From Maricaulis sp048270265 (GTDB taxonomy: Bacteria > Pseudomonadota > Alphaproteobacteria > Caulobacterales > Maricaulaceae): 64,000 nucleotides of DNA. Where the stretch lies: contig NZ_JBLWTD010000015.1 of the NCBI RefSeq assembly GCF_048270265.1, positions 7,297 to 71,296 on the forward strand. The letters are read 5' to 3'. Position numbers and translations under genes: made by a program. Below, piece by piece: positions 16,758 to 24,556 of this stretch. Position 1 is the stretch's first letter; each line of letters opens with the position of its first letter. The notes beneath the pieces are model-generated. The model did not search any database. It was not told the DNA's origin and worked only from the letters and a program-made list of their open reading frames with translations.

Positions 16758-17384
16758 ATGAAACACCTTATGCTTTGCGCGACTATCCTCGGCACCCTGG
16801 CTGTCACGGCAGCTCCGGCCCAGGCCGAAAGCGGCGACTGGCTTGTCCGGCTGCGCGCCATCGACGTCATGCCCAATGAAAGTGCCACCATCAGCACGAT
16901 CGGCGGCGATGTCGACATTTCCGACCAAATCGTGCCGGAATTGGACATTACCTACTTCGTCCAGGACAACTGGGCCGTCGAACTCATTCTCGGTGTGACG
17001 CCCCATGACGTCCAGGCTGTCGGCACCGCCGCTGGCGATGTCGATCTGGGTGACGTGACCCTGCTGCCGCCGACACTGACGCTGCAATACCATTTCAACC
17101 CGGACGGCCAGATGCGTCCCTATCTCGGTGCCGGCGTCAATTACACGCATTTCTTCAACGAGGATCTGCCCGGCGGTTCGGCGCTGACCACTATCAGCTA
17201 TGATGACAGCTTTGGCCTCGCCGCCCAGGCCGGGATCGATTTTGCACTGCAGGATGACTGGTTCTTCAATGTCGACGTCAAATATATCGACATCGACACC
17301 GACGTCCTGATCGACGGCGCGATTGCGGCGGATGTCGATATCGATCCAGTGATCCTGGGTATCGGTTTCGGCCGCCGCTTCTAG
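16758..17384 (+). CDS. ompW: OmpW family outer-membrane protein
   Basis: 208 residues with a signal peptide (ATILGTLAVTAAPAQA) and an eight-stranded barrel pattern ending in the C-terminal GRRF expected for BAM-dependent insertion. Typical OmpW segments are GDWLVRLRAIDVMPN after the signal, DNWAVELILGVTPHD and MRPYLGAGVNYTHFF. OmpW proteins allow passage of small hydrophobic molecules. Gene is divergent from the Zur-type regulator with a 187-base spacer, which contains TACAAT at 16728-16733 without a clear -35. An intrinsic terminator follows. Confidence 0.92.
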   Translation: MKHLMLCATILGTLAVTAAPAQAESGDWLVRLRAIDVMPNESATISTIGGDVDISDQIVPELDITYFVQDNWAVELILGVTPHDVQAVGTAAGDVDLGDVTLLPPTLTLQYHFNPDGQMRPYLGAGVNYTHFFNEDLPGGSALTTISYDDSFGLAAQAGIDFALQDDWFFNVDVKYIDIDTDVLIDGAIAADVDIDPVILGIGFGRRF

Positions 17385-17406
17385 GCCTTTCGCCCTCCGA
17401 GTGGGC

Positions 17407-17443
17407 ATGCCGGATCCCGGTTGCGGGGTCCGGCATTTTTTTT
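17407..17443 (+). terminator. intrinsic terminator after ompW
   Basis: A 12-bp stem (ATGCCGGATCCC with GGGGTCCGGCAT, one T-G pair), 6-base loop and eight T residues. A textbook Rho-independent terminator. Confidence 0.93.
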
Positions 17444-17479
17444 GCAAACCCCTCCGGTTCCAGTCCCTGCGTGGCCGCG

Positions 17480-17508
17480 TTGCCGCCATCGGGCATATCC
17501 GCTATCTA
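17480..17508 (+). promoter_or_regulatory. candidate housekeeping promoter for the SapC gene
   Basis: TTGCCGC at 17480-17486 and GCTATCTA at 17501-17508 with a 14-base spacer. The pair resembles the Caulobacter sigma-73 consensus (TTGACGS, 10-14 bases, GCTANAWC). It ends 28 bases before the SapC ATG. Found by eye only. Confidence 0.4.
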
Positions 17509-17536
17509 GCGCCGAAAGCAATGAAGGGTTTCTACT

Positions 17537-18328
17537 ATGGCCGACGCACCAACCACCGAGCCACGCCTCACCGGTACGGTCCCGCTCTACAAGACCGTGG
17601 AGCCGCTCAACCGTACAAAACACAAGACCTATGGCGTGAAATCGATTCCGCAACCCTTCAGCTTCCTGAAGGAATGGCATTTCGTTCCCGCCATCGCCGG
17701 CGAATTCTCGGTTGCCAGTGGCAGCTATCCGATCATCTTCCTCGGCGACAAGAAAATGCCGGTCCTGGTGATGGGTCTGCGTCAGGGCACGAATGTCTTC
17801 GTCAGCGAAGACGGCCAGTTCGACAGCGATCATTACGTGCCGGCCTATGTGCGCCGCTATCCGTTCGTGAGCGCCTCCAACCCGATGGACCAGCCGTCCA
17901 CCGTCTGTGTTGATGTCGATGCACCTTTCGTCGTCAAGAAAGACCCGGAAGTTCCATTCTTCAAGGAAGATGGCGAGCCGACCGAATACACGTCCAAGGC
18001 GGTTGAATTCGTCTCGGCGTTCGAGAGCGACGCGAAGATCACCGAAAGCTTTGTCGAGCGTCTCAACGCCCTCGACCTGTTCGAGCAGAAAAACGTGCGC
18101 GTGGCCGATCCGAACAATCCGGACAACACGATCACTGTGGCGGAATACTGGGGCGTTTCCGAAGAGAAATTCGGCAACCTGCCAACCGAAAAGCTCGTCG
18201 AGATGCACAAGAATGGCGATCTGTTCGCGATCTCTGCGCATCTGATGTCGCTGCAACGCTGGGAGCGCATCATGCGCCGCGCCTCCATGCAGCAGCAGGC
18301 AGCTGCCGCTCCGGCCGCCAAGGCCTAG
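17537..18328 (+). CDS. SapC family protein
   Basis: 263 residues, soluble by sequence, no signal peptide. It matches the SapC family, named after a Campylobacter S-layer-associated gene, through the opening VPLYKTVEPLNR, FSFLKEWHFVPAIAGEF, PIIFLGDKKMPVLVMGL and the Ala/Gln-rich end. These proteins are frequent in Caulobacterales, Maricaulales and Sphingomonadales. Their function is unknown, and a link to surface layers is not established here. Gene is bounded by terminators on both sides, so it is probably transcribed alone. Confidence 0.9.
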   Translation: MADAPTTEPRLTGTVPLYKTVEPLNRTKHKTYGVKSIPQPFSFLKEWHFVPAIAGEFSVASGSYPIIFLGDKKMPVLVMGLRQGTNVFVSEDGQFDSDHYVPAYVRRYPFVSASNPMDQPSTVCVDVDAPFVVKKDPEVPFFKEDGEPTEYTSKAVEFVSAFESDAKITESFVERLNALDLFEQKNVRVADPNNPDNTITVAEYWGVSEEKFGNLPTEKLVEMHKNGDLFAISAHLMSLQRWERIMRRASMQQQAAAAPAAKA

Positions 18329-18354
18329 GCATTGCACATATCCTTGTGATGGCT

Positions 18355-18390
18355 GCGGCCGCGCTGAAAAGCGCGGCCGTTTGCTTGTGT
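18355..18390 (+). terminator. probable terminator after the SapC gene
   Basis: Perfect stem GGCCGCGCT and AGCGCGGCC around a GAAA tetraloop, followed by GTTTGCTTGTGT. Stem is strong, T tract is interrupted. Confidence 0.75.
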
Positions 18391-18487
18391 GCGATCACCA
18401 TTGCGCGATCAGGCTTCGGGCTTGGGCAAATCATGAGTATATGGCAGGGAAGTCTTCCTGCTTCCGCTCCAGTCCTGAGGTCAGTTC

Positions 18488-20614
18488 ATGCGTTTCCTTG
18501 CCGGTCTAGCCACACTCTTCGCGCTCATCGCCGGGCAGGCACCGGAGGCGCTGGCGCAACCGGGCTGGGCCAATAACGAACCGATCGTCGATGCAAGCCT
18601 GGTCTCGGACCGCGCGGTCGTGGCCCCGGGCGAGCGATTCCATATCGGCCTGCGCCAGGTCATGCCCGAGGGCTGGCACACCTATTGGCGCAATCCCGGC
18701 GATAACGGCCTGCCGACCGAGGTCCGCTGGGATGTCCCGGAGGGTGTGAGCATCGGTGCGATCGAATGGCCGGCACCGGAAGAAATGCCGCTGGCCGAAA
18801 CCATCATGGATTACGGCTATCACGGCGAAGTGGTTCTGCCTTTCCCCGTCGAGCTGGATCCCGGTCTCGCGGCTGGCGAGCTCGTCGTCACCGGGCATGC
18901 CAGCTGGCTGGTGTGCGAGATCATCTGCGTGCCCGAGGAGCGGACCCTGTCGCTGACCCTGCCGGTAGGCGCGCAATCGCAACGCGATACGGACGGCTAT
19001 TGGTATATCCAGGCCGCGCTTGATGCGGTGCCGCAGCCGGCCGAGGGGCTGGATGCACGGATCGGCTTTGCTGCCGGCGCCATTGTGCTTGAGCTGGAGG
19101 GCGGCGACTTTTCAGCCGCGGAGCCGGACTGGCACGAGCTGACCTTCTTTCCCTATGACGGCGCTCTGATCCAGCACGCGGCAGAGCAGCGCAACGAGCG
19201 CGGCGCCGGGCTTGCCCGGCTGATCCTGACGCCGGGTTTCAATCCGGAGCCGCAGCGCGATTCCGCGCGTGGCGGTGTGTTGCGATACACGCTCGGCCGC
19301 GGCGCTGCCGCCCGCGAAGTCTCCGTGGAAATCTGGGCCGAGCCCGACCGGGCCATGGCGCTACCCGTTGCGGCGGCGGGCAGCGTTCCCGGGGTGTCGG
19401 TTCCGCCCGTGGCCCCGGGCCTGATCGGACTGCTGTTGCTCGCCTTTGGCGGCGGGCTGATCCTCAATCTGATGCCGTGCGTCTTCCCGATCCTGTCGAT
19501 CAAGGTGCTGCAGTTTGTCGAGGGCGCGCATGATCATCCGCGCCGGGTGCAGCGCCATGCCCTGTTCTTCCTGGCCGGGGTCATCCTGAGTTTTGTCGCC
19601 CTGGCCGCCGTACTGGTCGGACTGCGCGAATTCGGGCTGCCGGTCGGCTGGGGCTTCCAGCTGCAGGTGCCCGTCGTCGTCGCCGCCCTGACCCTGCTGC
19701 TGTTTGCGATCGGTCTCAATCTGCTCGGCGTGTTCGAGATCGGCACCAGCCTGCAGGGTGTTGGCAGCGAGTTGAGCCAGCAACCCGGCGCGCGCGGCGC
19801 CTTCTTCACCGGCGTGCTGGCCGTCATCGTTGCGGCGCCGTGCGTCGGGCCCCTGGCCGCCGGAGCGCTGGGGCTGGCATTGACGCAGCCGGCGATCATC
19901 GTCCTGCTGGTCTCGGCCGCCATGGGGGCCGGTCTCGCGGCGCCCTTCGTGCTGGTCAGTTTCGTGCCGGCTCTGCAGAACTTCATGCCCAAGCCCGGCC
20001 GCTGGATGGAGCAGTTCAAGCAATTTCTCGCCTTCCCGATGTTCGCCTCGGTGATCTGGTTGAGCTGGGTGCTGGTGATCCAGTCCGGTCCGACCGGCCT
20101 GTTGCTGCTGGGCATTGCCCTGCTGGCCCTGGCCCTGGCGATCTGGGCCCGCAAGCAGAATCATCTGGCCTGGACCATGTTGGCGGTCGTGTCGGTGCTC
20201 ATCGGCCTGGGCGCGACCCTGGCGATTGCCCGTCTGCCGGCGGCCACGAATGCGCCCAGCCTGTCAGCCGGGGAAGAGGCCTGGTCACGCGAGCGGGTTG
20301 CCGAATTGCGCGCCGAGGGGCGGCCGGTCTTTATCGATGTCACCGCCGCCTGGTGCGTCACCTGCCAGGTCAACAAGCTCGGCGCGCTCAGCGACAGCGC
20401 GGTGCGTGAGGCCTTCGAGCGTTATGGCGTGGTGGAGATGCGGGCCGACTGGACCAATCGCAATGACGAGATCGCAGCCCTGATCGCCGAGCATGGCCAG
20501 GCCGGGGTTCCGCTCTATCTGGTCTATCCGGCCGATGGCGGGCCGGCGCGGGTGCTGCCCTCAGTCCTGACGCGCGACATCGTCGTCACGGCTCTGGCCG
20601 AGGCGGCGGGCTAG
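18488..20614 (+). CDS. dsbD: DsbD/ScsB-type protein-disulphide reductase
   Basis: 708 residues. Signal peptide (LAGLATLFALIAGQAPEALA), periplasmic N-terminal domain of about 270 residues with the paired VCEIICVPEE, a membrane core of about eight segments starting near residue 310 that carries the redox cysteines in LMPCVFPILSIK and AAPCVGPLAAGA, and a C-terminal thioredoxin domain with AAWCVTCQVNK near residue 622. The protein passes electrons from cytoplasmic thioredoxin through the membrane to periplasmic oxidised proteins. The N-terminal domain looks closer to ScsB than to E. coli DsbD, so the preferred partner may differ. Confidence 0.9.
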   Translation: MRFLAGLATLFALIAGQAPEALAQPGWANNEPIVDASLVSDRAVVAPGERFHIGLRQVMPEGWHTYWRNPGDNGLPTEVRWDVPEGVSIGAIEWPAPEEMPLAETIMDYGYHGEVVLPFPVELDPGLAAGELVVTGHASWLVCEIICVPEERTLSLTLPVGAQSQRDTDGYWYIQAALDAVPQPAEGLDARIGFAAGAIVLELEGGDFSAAEPDWHELTFFPYDGALIQHAAEQRNERGAGLARLILTPGFNPEPQRDSARGGVLRYTLGRGAAAREVSVEIWAEPDRAMALPVAAAGSVPGVSVPPVAPGLIGLLLLAFGGGLILNLMPCVFPILSIKVLQFVEGAHDHPRRVQRHALFFLAGVILSFVALAAVLVGLREFGLPVGWGFQLQVPVVVAALTLLLFAIGLNLLGVFEIGTSLQGVGSELSQQPGARGAFFTGVLAVIVAAPCVGPLAAGALGLALTQPAIIVLLVSAAMGAGLAAPFVLVSFVPALQNFMPKPGRWMEQFKQFLAFPMFASVIWLSWVLVIQSGPTGLLLLGIALLALALAIWARKQNHLAWTMLAVVSVLIGLGATLAIARLPAATNAPSLSAGEEAWSRERVAELRAEGRPVFIDVTAAWCVTCQVNKLGALSDSAVREAFERYGVVEMRADWTNRNDEIAALIAEHGQAGVPLYLVYPADGGPARVLPSVLTRDIVVTALAEAAG

Positions 20615-20620
20615 CCCGTT

Positions 20621-21091
20621 TCAGTCGCGTGTAGCCGGGCAGCTGCCCGGCGGGCCCAGCGTGGCCGGCAGATCTTCGCCATCAGCGGCCGGAGCGATTT
20701 CGGCGGCGTCGTGCATCAGGGCTGAAATCTCGCGATAGACGCGCGCCTGGTCGGCTGCGGTCTCGGCGGCATTGAGGGCTTCGAGCCGGCTGGCGGCATC
20801 GCCGGACATGCCGCGGAAAATGCAACGCAGGTCGATCGGGCCGCCCGCCTCGTCGATGGCGCGGCTGAGCCGCATGGCGTCGGCAGAGAACTGGTCGAGA
20901 TCATATTGCAGCGGATCGTCGAGATCGATCAGGCTTGCCGGTGCGCCGGGCCGCTCGGCGGCATAGTCGGCGCGCTCCTGTGCCTGGCTGGCGATATTGC
21001 GCGCTGTGGCGGCCAGATCGGTTCCTGGTCCGGCGAGGGCGGCCGAGCTGGCCAGCAGGGCGCAGGCGAGGGCAGGCAGGAGGTGGCGCAT
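20621..21091 (-). CDS. exported hypothetical protein, 156 residues
   Basis: Unrecognised. The start at 21091 gives a clear signal peptide (HLLPALACALLASSAALA). The mature part is helical and acidic, with one internal Cys (DLRCIFRGMSGDA) and another near the C-terminus (GPPGSCPAT). The segment LRCIFRGMSGDAASRLEAL suggests a small periplasmic helical protein. Convergent with the dsbD-type gene, 6 bases between stops. Confidence 0.7.
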   Translation of the reverse strand: MRHLLPALACALLASSAALAGPGTDLAATARNIASQAQERADYAAERPGAPASLIDLDDPLQYDLDQFSADAMRLSRAIDEAGGPIDLRCIFRGMSGDAASRLEALNAAETAADQARVYREISALMHDAAEIAPAADGEDLPATLGPPGSCPATRD

Positions 21092-21292
21092 GACGCATGC
21101 TTCCGGTAGCGAACGATGAGGGTCAAACCTAGCAGGAAGAGTTTTACTGCCGGTGAATCGCGCCACAAGGCGTGCCCCAACTGGTGAAAACGCTGGCCCG
21201 CAGGGGCTGGTCCGATATTGAAGACCGCTGACACGCGGCCGATTGCCTGCTTTACAGGGGGCGGTCGCCTATTGATCAAGCCGGAGACGTCC

Positions 21293-22819
21293 ATGAGCGC
21301 GAAGAAACCCTTTCGTCCCAAGGCCCGCCGCCCGCGCGGTTTCGAAGATCGCGGCGGTGCCGTGCTGCGCGCCGAACGGCATCTGGTCGAGACAGCCAGC
21401 CGCGTCTATGACGATTGGGGTTTCGAGCCCCTGCAGACGCCGGCGTTTGAATTCGCCGACGCGCTGGGCAAGTTCCTGCCCGATGAGGAGCGTCCCAATG
21501 AGGGCGTGTTCGCGCTTGAGGATGATGACGGCCAGTGGCTGTCACTGCGCTATGACCACACCGCGCCGCTGGCCCGCTTCGTCGCCGAGAATTTCCAGGA
21601 GCTGAACAAGCCCTATCGCCGCTACCAGGCCGGTGATGTCTGGCGCAATGAAAAGCCCGGTCCGGGGCGTTTCCGTCAGTTTGTCCAGTGCGATGCCGAT
21701 ACGGTCGGCGCGCCTGGACCGGCCGCCGACGCGGAAATGATCGCGCTGGCCGCTGAAGTGATGCGTGCTGTCGGTCTCAATGACGGCGAATACCTGATCC
21801 GCGTCAATGACCGGCGCCTGTTGGATGCTGTTCTAGAAATGGCCGGCGTCGATGAACCGGAAACAAAGCTCAAGGTCATGCGCGCGCTCGACAAATATGA
21901 CCGCCTCGGGCGGGAAGGGGTCGAGCAGCTCCTGGGAGCCGGGCGTCGTGATGAATCGGGCGACACAACTGAGGGGGCAGGGCTGTCCGCTGACAACATC
22001 CGTGTGCTGACACAGTTCATCGAGCATTCGAGTGACGCAAATGCGTTTCACGAAACGTTTAATTCGGATGCTCCTGCGTCAAACCTTCAAATCCTAAATG
22101 AGATGTCGAATTTCTTCGCCAATTCACGAACCGGATCAGAGGCGATCGAAGCTATGGGGCAAATTCAAAGTTGCCTCGCATCCCTCGGTGTCGGTGACAA
22201 CCGTTGGCGTTTGGATACCTCTGTGGTGCGCGGTCTGGGCTATTACACCGGACCCGTCTATGAGGCCGAATTGCTGGCGACGGCGCATTATGATGATGGC
22301 AAGCCGATCCAGTTTGGCTCGGTTGGTGGCGGCGGGCGCTATGATGATCTGGTGTCCCGCTTTACCGGCCAGGCCGTCCCGGCGACCGGTTTCTCCTTCG
22401 GTGTCAGCCGTTTTGCCGCTGCGCTCGCAGCGCTGGGCCGCGCCGGTGCCGGGCAGGAACGCCCGCTGGTGATCGTGATCGCGGCGGAGAAAGACCAGTC
22501 GGCGCGCTATCTGGCCATGGCCGCCGAGCTGCGCGCAGCCGGTTTCCGTGCCGAAGCCTTTGCCGGTGGCGGCAATATGGGCAAGCAGATGAAATACGCT
22601 GACCGGCGCGGCGCCGTTGCCGCCGTCATCATCGGTTCGGACGAGCGCGAGCAGGGGCTGGTGACAATCAAGGATCTCAAGCTTGGTGCCCGGCTGGCGG
22701 CAGAAATCAGCGATAATCGCGAATGGCGCGAGGAGCAGCCGGCACAGATCACGGTCGCCGCTGACGCCTGGGTCGAAGCGGTCCGGGAAGTTGCGAGACG
22801 CGACGGCAATAGCGTCTGA
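21293..22819 (+). CDS. hisS: histidine--tRNA ligase
   Basis: 508 residues, long for bacterial HisRS but usual for the alphaproteobacterial branch. Class II motif 2 (YRRYQAGDVWRNEKPGPGRF), the HisA motif RGLGYYTGPVYE and motif 3 (GGGGRYDDLV then GFSFGVSRFAAAL) are intact, and an anticodon-binding domain follows from about residue 400. The start at 21293 follows GGAGACG. Between about 21905 and 22230 the codon use changes (CTA, CGA, TCA, AGT, CTT, CAA), although the frame stays open, suggesting a recombinant patch in the insertion region between motif 2 and the HisA motif. Confidence 0.95.
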   Translation: MSAKKPFRPKARRPRGFEDRGGAVLRAERHLVETASRVYDDWGFEPLQTPAFEFADALGKFLPDEERPNEGVFALEDDDGQWLSLRYDHTAPLARFVAENFQELNKPYRRYQAGDVWRNEKPGPGRFRQFVQCDADTVGAPGPAADAEMIALAAEVMRAVGLNDGEYLIRVNDRRLLDAVLEMAGVDEPETKLKVMRALDKYDRLGREGVEQLLGAGRRDESGDTTEGAGLSADNIRVLTQFIEHSSDANAFHETFNSDAPASNLQILNEMSNFFANSRTGSEAIEAMGQIQSCLASLGVGDNRWRLDTSVVRGLGYYTGPVYEAELLATAHYDDGKPIQFGSVGGGGRYDDLVSRFTGQAVPATGFSFGVSRFAAALAALGRAGAGQERPLVIVIAAEKDQSARYLAMAAELRAAGFRAEAFAGGGNMGKQMKYADRRGAVAAVIIGSDEREQGLVTIKDLKLGARLAAEISDNREWREEQPAQITVAADAWVEAVREVARRDGNSV

Positions 22820-22875
22820 ACTGTTGATAAGTATCAGGGCTGTGGCAAAACGTGGTGACTGGACTTGACCTCACA

Positions 22876-22889
22876 TGACGTCTACGTCA
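22876..22889. promoter_or_regulatory. 14-bp palindrome TGACGT-CT-ACGTCA
   Basis: Near-perfect inverted repeat 57 bases after hisS, with TTGACC 11 bases before it. Its TGACGT-N2-ACGTCA form is like MerR-family LiuR-type operators as I remember them, but no branched-chain catabolism gene is adjacent. The only thing downstream on the + strand before the terminator is about 100 bases of non-coding sequence. Confidence 0.35.
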
Positions 22890-22970
22890 ACCTCGCATCT
22901 GGACCGGGCCTGACCGTCTAGTCCTTGGCGTTTCGGGGAGAAACGTCCTTTATCGACCAACCGCAAATTT

Positions 22971-23001
22971 CGGGGCTGGCTTAGGCCAGCCCCGCCTTTT
23001 T
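22971..23001 (+). terminator. intrinsic terminator downstream of hisS
   Basis: A 10-bp perfect stem (CGGGGCTGGC with GCCAGCCCCG), TTAG loop, then CCTTTTT. It lies 150 bases beyond the hisS stop and another hairpin (GCGTTTC with GAAACGT, about 22928-22947) precedes it. Confidence 0.9.
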
Positions 23002-23057
23002 GGGCGATCTCCGGCTCGCGCCGGCTTTCTCACAAACCAGCACCCTCGGGTGGCTGA

Positions 23058-24245
23058 TTACTTCTCCTCATCAGGCTCGTCAGTCTCGAACTCGAAGTCG
23101 AACACGCGGCGGACGCCGTCTCCATCGTCATCGCGCAGGACGATGACCTGGCGGCCGGTGAGGTCGACCTCGTGGCTGCTGCCATCATCACGGTCGAAGC
23201 GCACGATGCGCCGTTCACGGGGACGCTCGGCAGGGCCGCCGGCGAGCCGTTCGGCCTCGATCCGGTTGAGCCAGTCGACCAGGCTGTCGCCCGTCTGTTC
23301 CTCACCATCGATCCAGACCTGACGCCGTCCGTCATCGCTGCGCTCGATGCGCACACTCTGTTCGCTGCGACCATCTTCATCGCTTGTCGATCGCCAGCGC
23401 ATCGTCTGGTGCCGTGCCTCGCGGGCCGCCTCGCGCGCTTCATCCCGCGCAGCCCGGGCCTCGTCGCGGGCCGCACGGACCGCGTCGCGTTCGGCACGGG
23501 CATGCTCACGATGGCTGCGCATTTCGTCGCGTTCGGCGCGGGCCTGGTCACGGCGCGCCTCATCCATCATCAGTTCGACGCGGACGCGGCGGCCCTCATC
23601 GCGGGCCTCGCGAAACTCGACTTCCATTTCGCGCATGGCTTCGCGGATTTCCGCGCGCGCTGTCTCCAAGGATGCGCGGACCTCTTCGCGTTCGGCCTCC
23701 GACAATTCGTCCCAGTCGCGCGAATTGCCGGCAAGCATGGCGCCGGAATCCAGCTCCGCGAGTGCGTCCGTGAGCGAGTCGAGGACGTCGGCACGCATGC
23801 CTTCGGAATCAAACTCGAAGTGGAAATCCTGCATCCGCTCGGCCAGGCGCGCCGTGTGTTCGGCCCGCTCGGCCCGGTGACGGGCAAAGCGGCCATCGAA
23901 GCGGCCGCGCTCGCCGTCACGGATGACCTGGATCTCGTCACCCTCGACGATGATGACGCCGGCGCCATCGGTCTCCACCAGCTGGCCGTCGATCATGACG
24001 CGGGAGCCGTCGATCTCGACGGTCTGGCCGTTGACGGTCAGGCGGGTCGCGGGGGCGTCGCCCTGGAGGTGGATGGTGCGCTCGCCCTCCTCGCCGCGGA
24101 TTTCGATTACGGTGCCCGGATGGAGCGTGTCAGCGGTGATGTCGCCAGCGATGCGGATGCGCGTATGGCGGTTGTCATCGTCAAGCGCCCAGGCGGCCGT
24201 GCCGGCCAATGTGACGGCAGCGGTAGCAAGCAGGATCGTCTTCAT
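23058..24245 (-). CDS. exported highly charged coiled-coil protein, 395 residues
   Basis: Unrecognised function. A signal peptide (ILLATAAVTLAGTAAWA) leads to a beta-rich N-terminal part with repeated short strands (LTVNGQTVEIDGSRVMIDGQ). A central region of about residues 115-285 is almost entirely Glu, Arg, Ala and Asp in helical register (for example RDEARAARDEAREAAREARH), predicting a long charged alpha helix or coiled coil. An Asp-rich C-terminus follows. It may be a periplasmic scaffold. A candidate structured RNA with a terminator lies just upstream on the same strand. Confidence 0.75.
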   Translation of the reverse strand: MKTILLATAAVTLAGTAAWALDDDNRHTRIRIAGDITADTLHPGTVIEIRGEEGERTIHLQGDAPATRLTVNGQTVEIDGSRVMIDGQLVETDGAGVIIVEGDEIQVIRDGERGRFDGRFARHRAERAEHTARLAERMQDFHFEFDSEGMRADVLDSLTDALAELDSGAMLAGNSRDWDELSEAEREEVRASLETARAEIREAMREMEVEFREARDEGRRVRVELMMDEARRDQARAERDEMRSHREHARAERDAVRAARDEARAARDEAREAAREARHQTMRWRSTSDEDGRSEQSVRIERSDDGRRQVWIDGEEQTGDSLVDWLNRIEAERLAGGPAERPRERRIVRFDRDDGSSHEVDLTGRQVIVLRDDDGDGVRRVFDFEFETDEPDEEK

Positions 24246-24342
24246 GAAATGTCCCTTTCATTGGATCTCACCTCCACACTGGGCCTCGCCGTGTTACCGC
24301 GCCTTGGCTCCGGGCTGAACTTTTGGAAAGGCGCACGCCGGC

Positions 24343-24378
24343 AAAAAGAGGGCGCCACACCGTTCAGGTGTCGCGCCC
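24343..24378 (-). terminator. intrinsic terminator on the - strand inside an intergenic region
   Basis: Read on the - strand: GGGCGC, G, ACACC, loop TGAAC, GGTGT, G, GCGCCC, then TCTTTTT. Eleven pairs with one symmetrical mismatch and five consecutive T. It ends 98 bases before the ATG of the coiled-coil gene, and so must end a separate short transcript or an attenuated leader. Confidence 0.75.
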
Positions 24379-24480
24379 AGTCAATAAAGGGGCCGTTGAT
24401 CGTGAAAAGAACGGCTGAGATGGAGATTGCCCGAACCTGTCCGACTGCAGCCTTGCTGCTGTGTGACCTTTCGGCAATGC
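24346..24480 (-). ncRNA. candidate small RNA or attenuated leader
   Basis: Bounded downstream by the - strand intrinsic terminator at 24343-24378. Upstream, ATTGCC-GAA (- strand, from 24478) pairs with TTC-G-GGCAAT (to 24426), and an inner GCAGC-AAG-GCTGC hairpin sits inside it. No open frame explains the region. I could not match the fold to a known RNA class (signal-recognition-particle RNA and tmRNA signatures are absent), and no clear promoter was found. Ends are approximate. Confidence 0.35.
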
Positions 24481-24556
24481 AGACGTCATGGCGACTTGCG
24501 CGCGCGGCCCTGGCTTTGCATGGTAACCGCAGACTTGTTTGGCCCTGGAGAGACTG

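Larger units (their letters stand above)
24246..24556. other. 311-base divergent intergenic region
   Basis: No protein gene is seen. It holds a - strand terminator (24343-24378), an imperfect hairpin (24426-24478) and the leader of each flanking gene. The - strand ribosome site AAAGGGACATTTC precedes the coiled-coil gene and GGAGAG precedes the GH3 gene. Confidence 0.6.
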
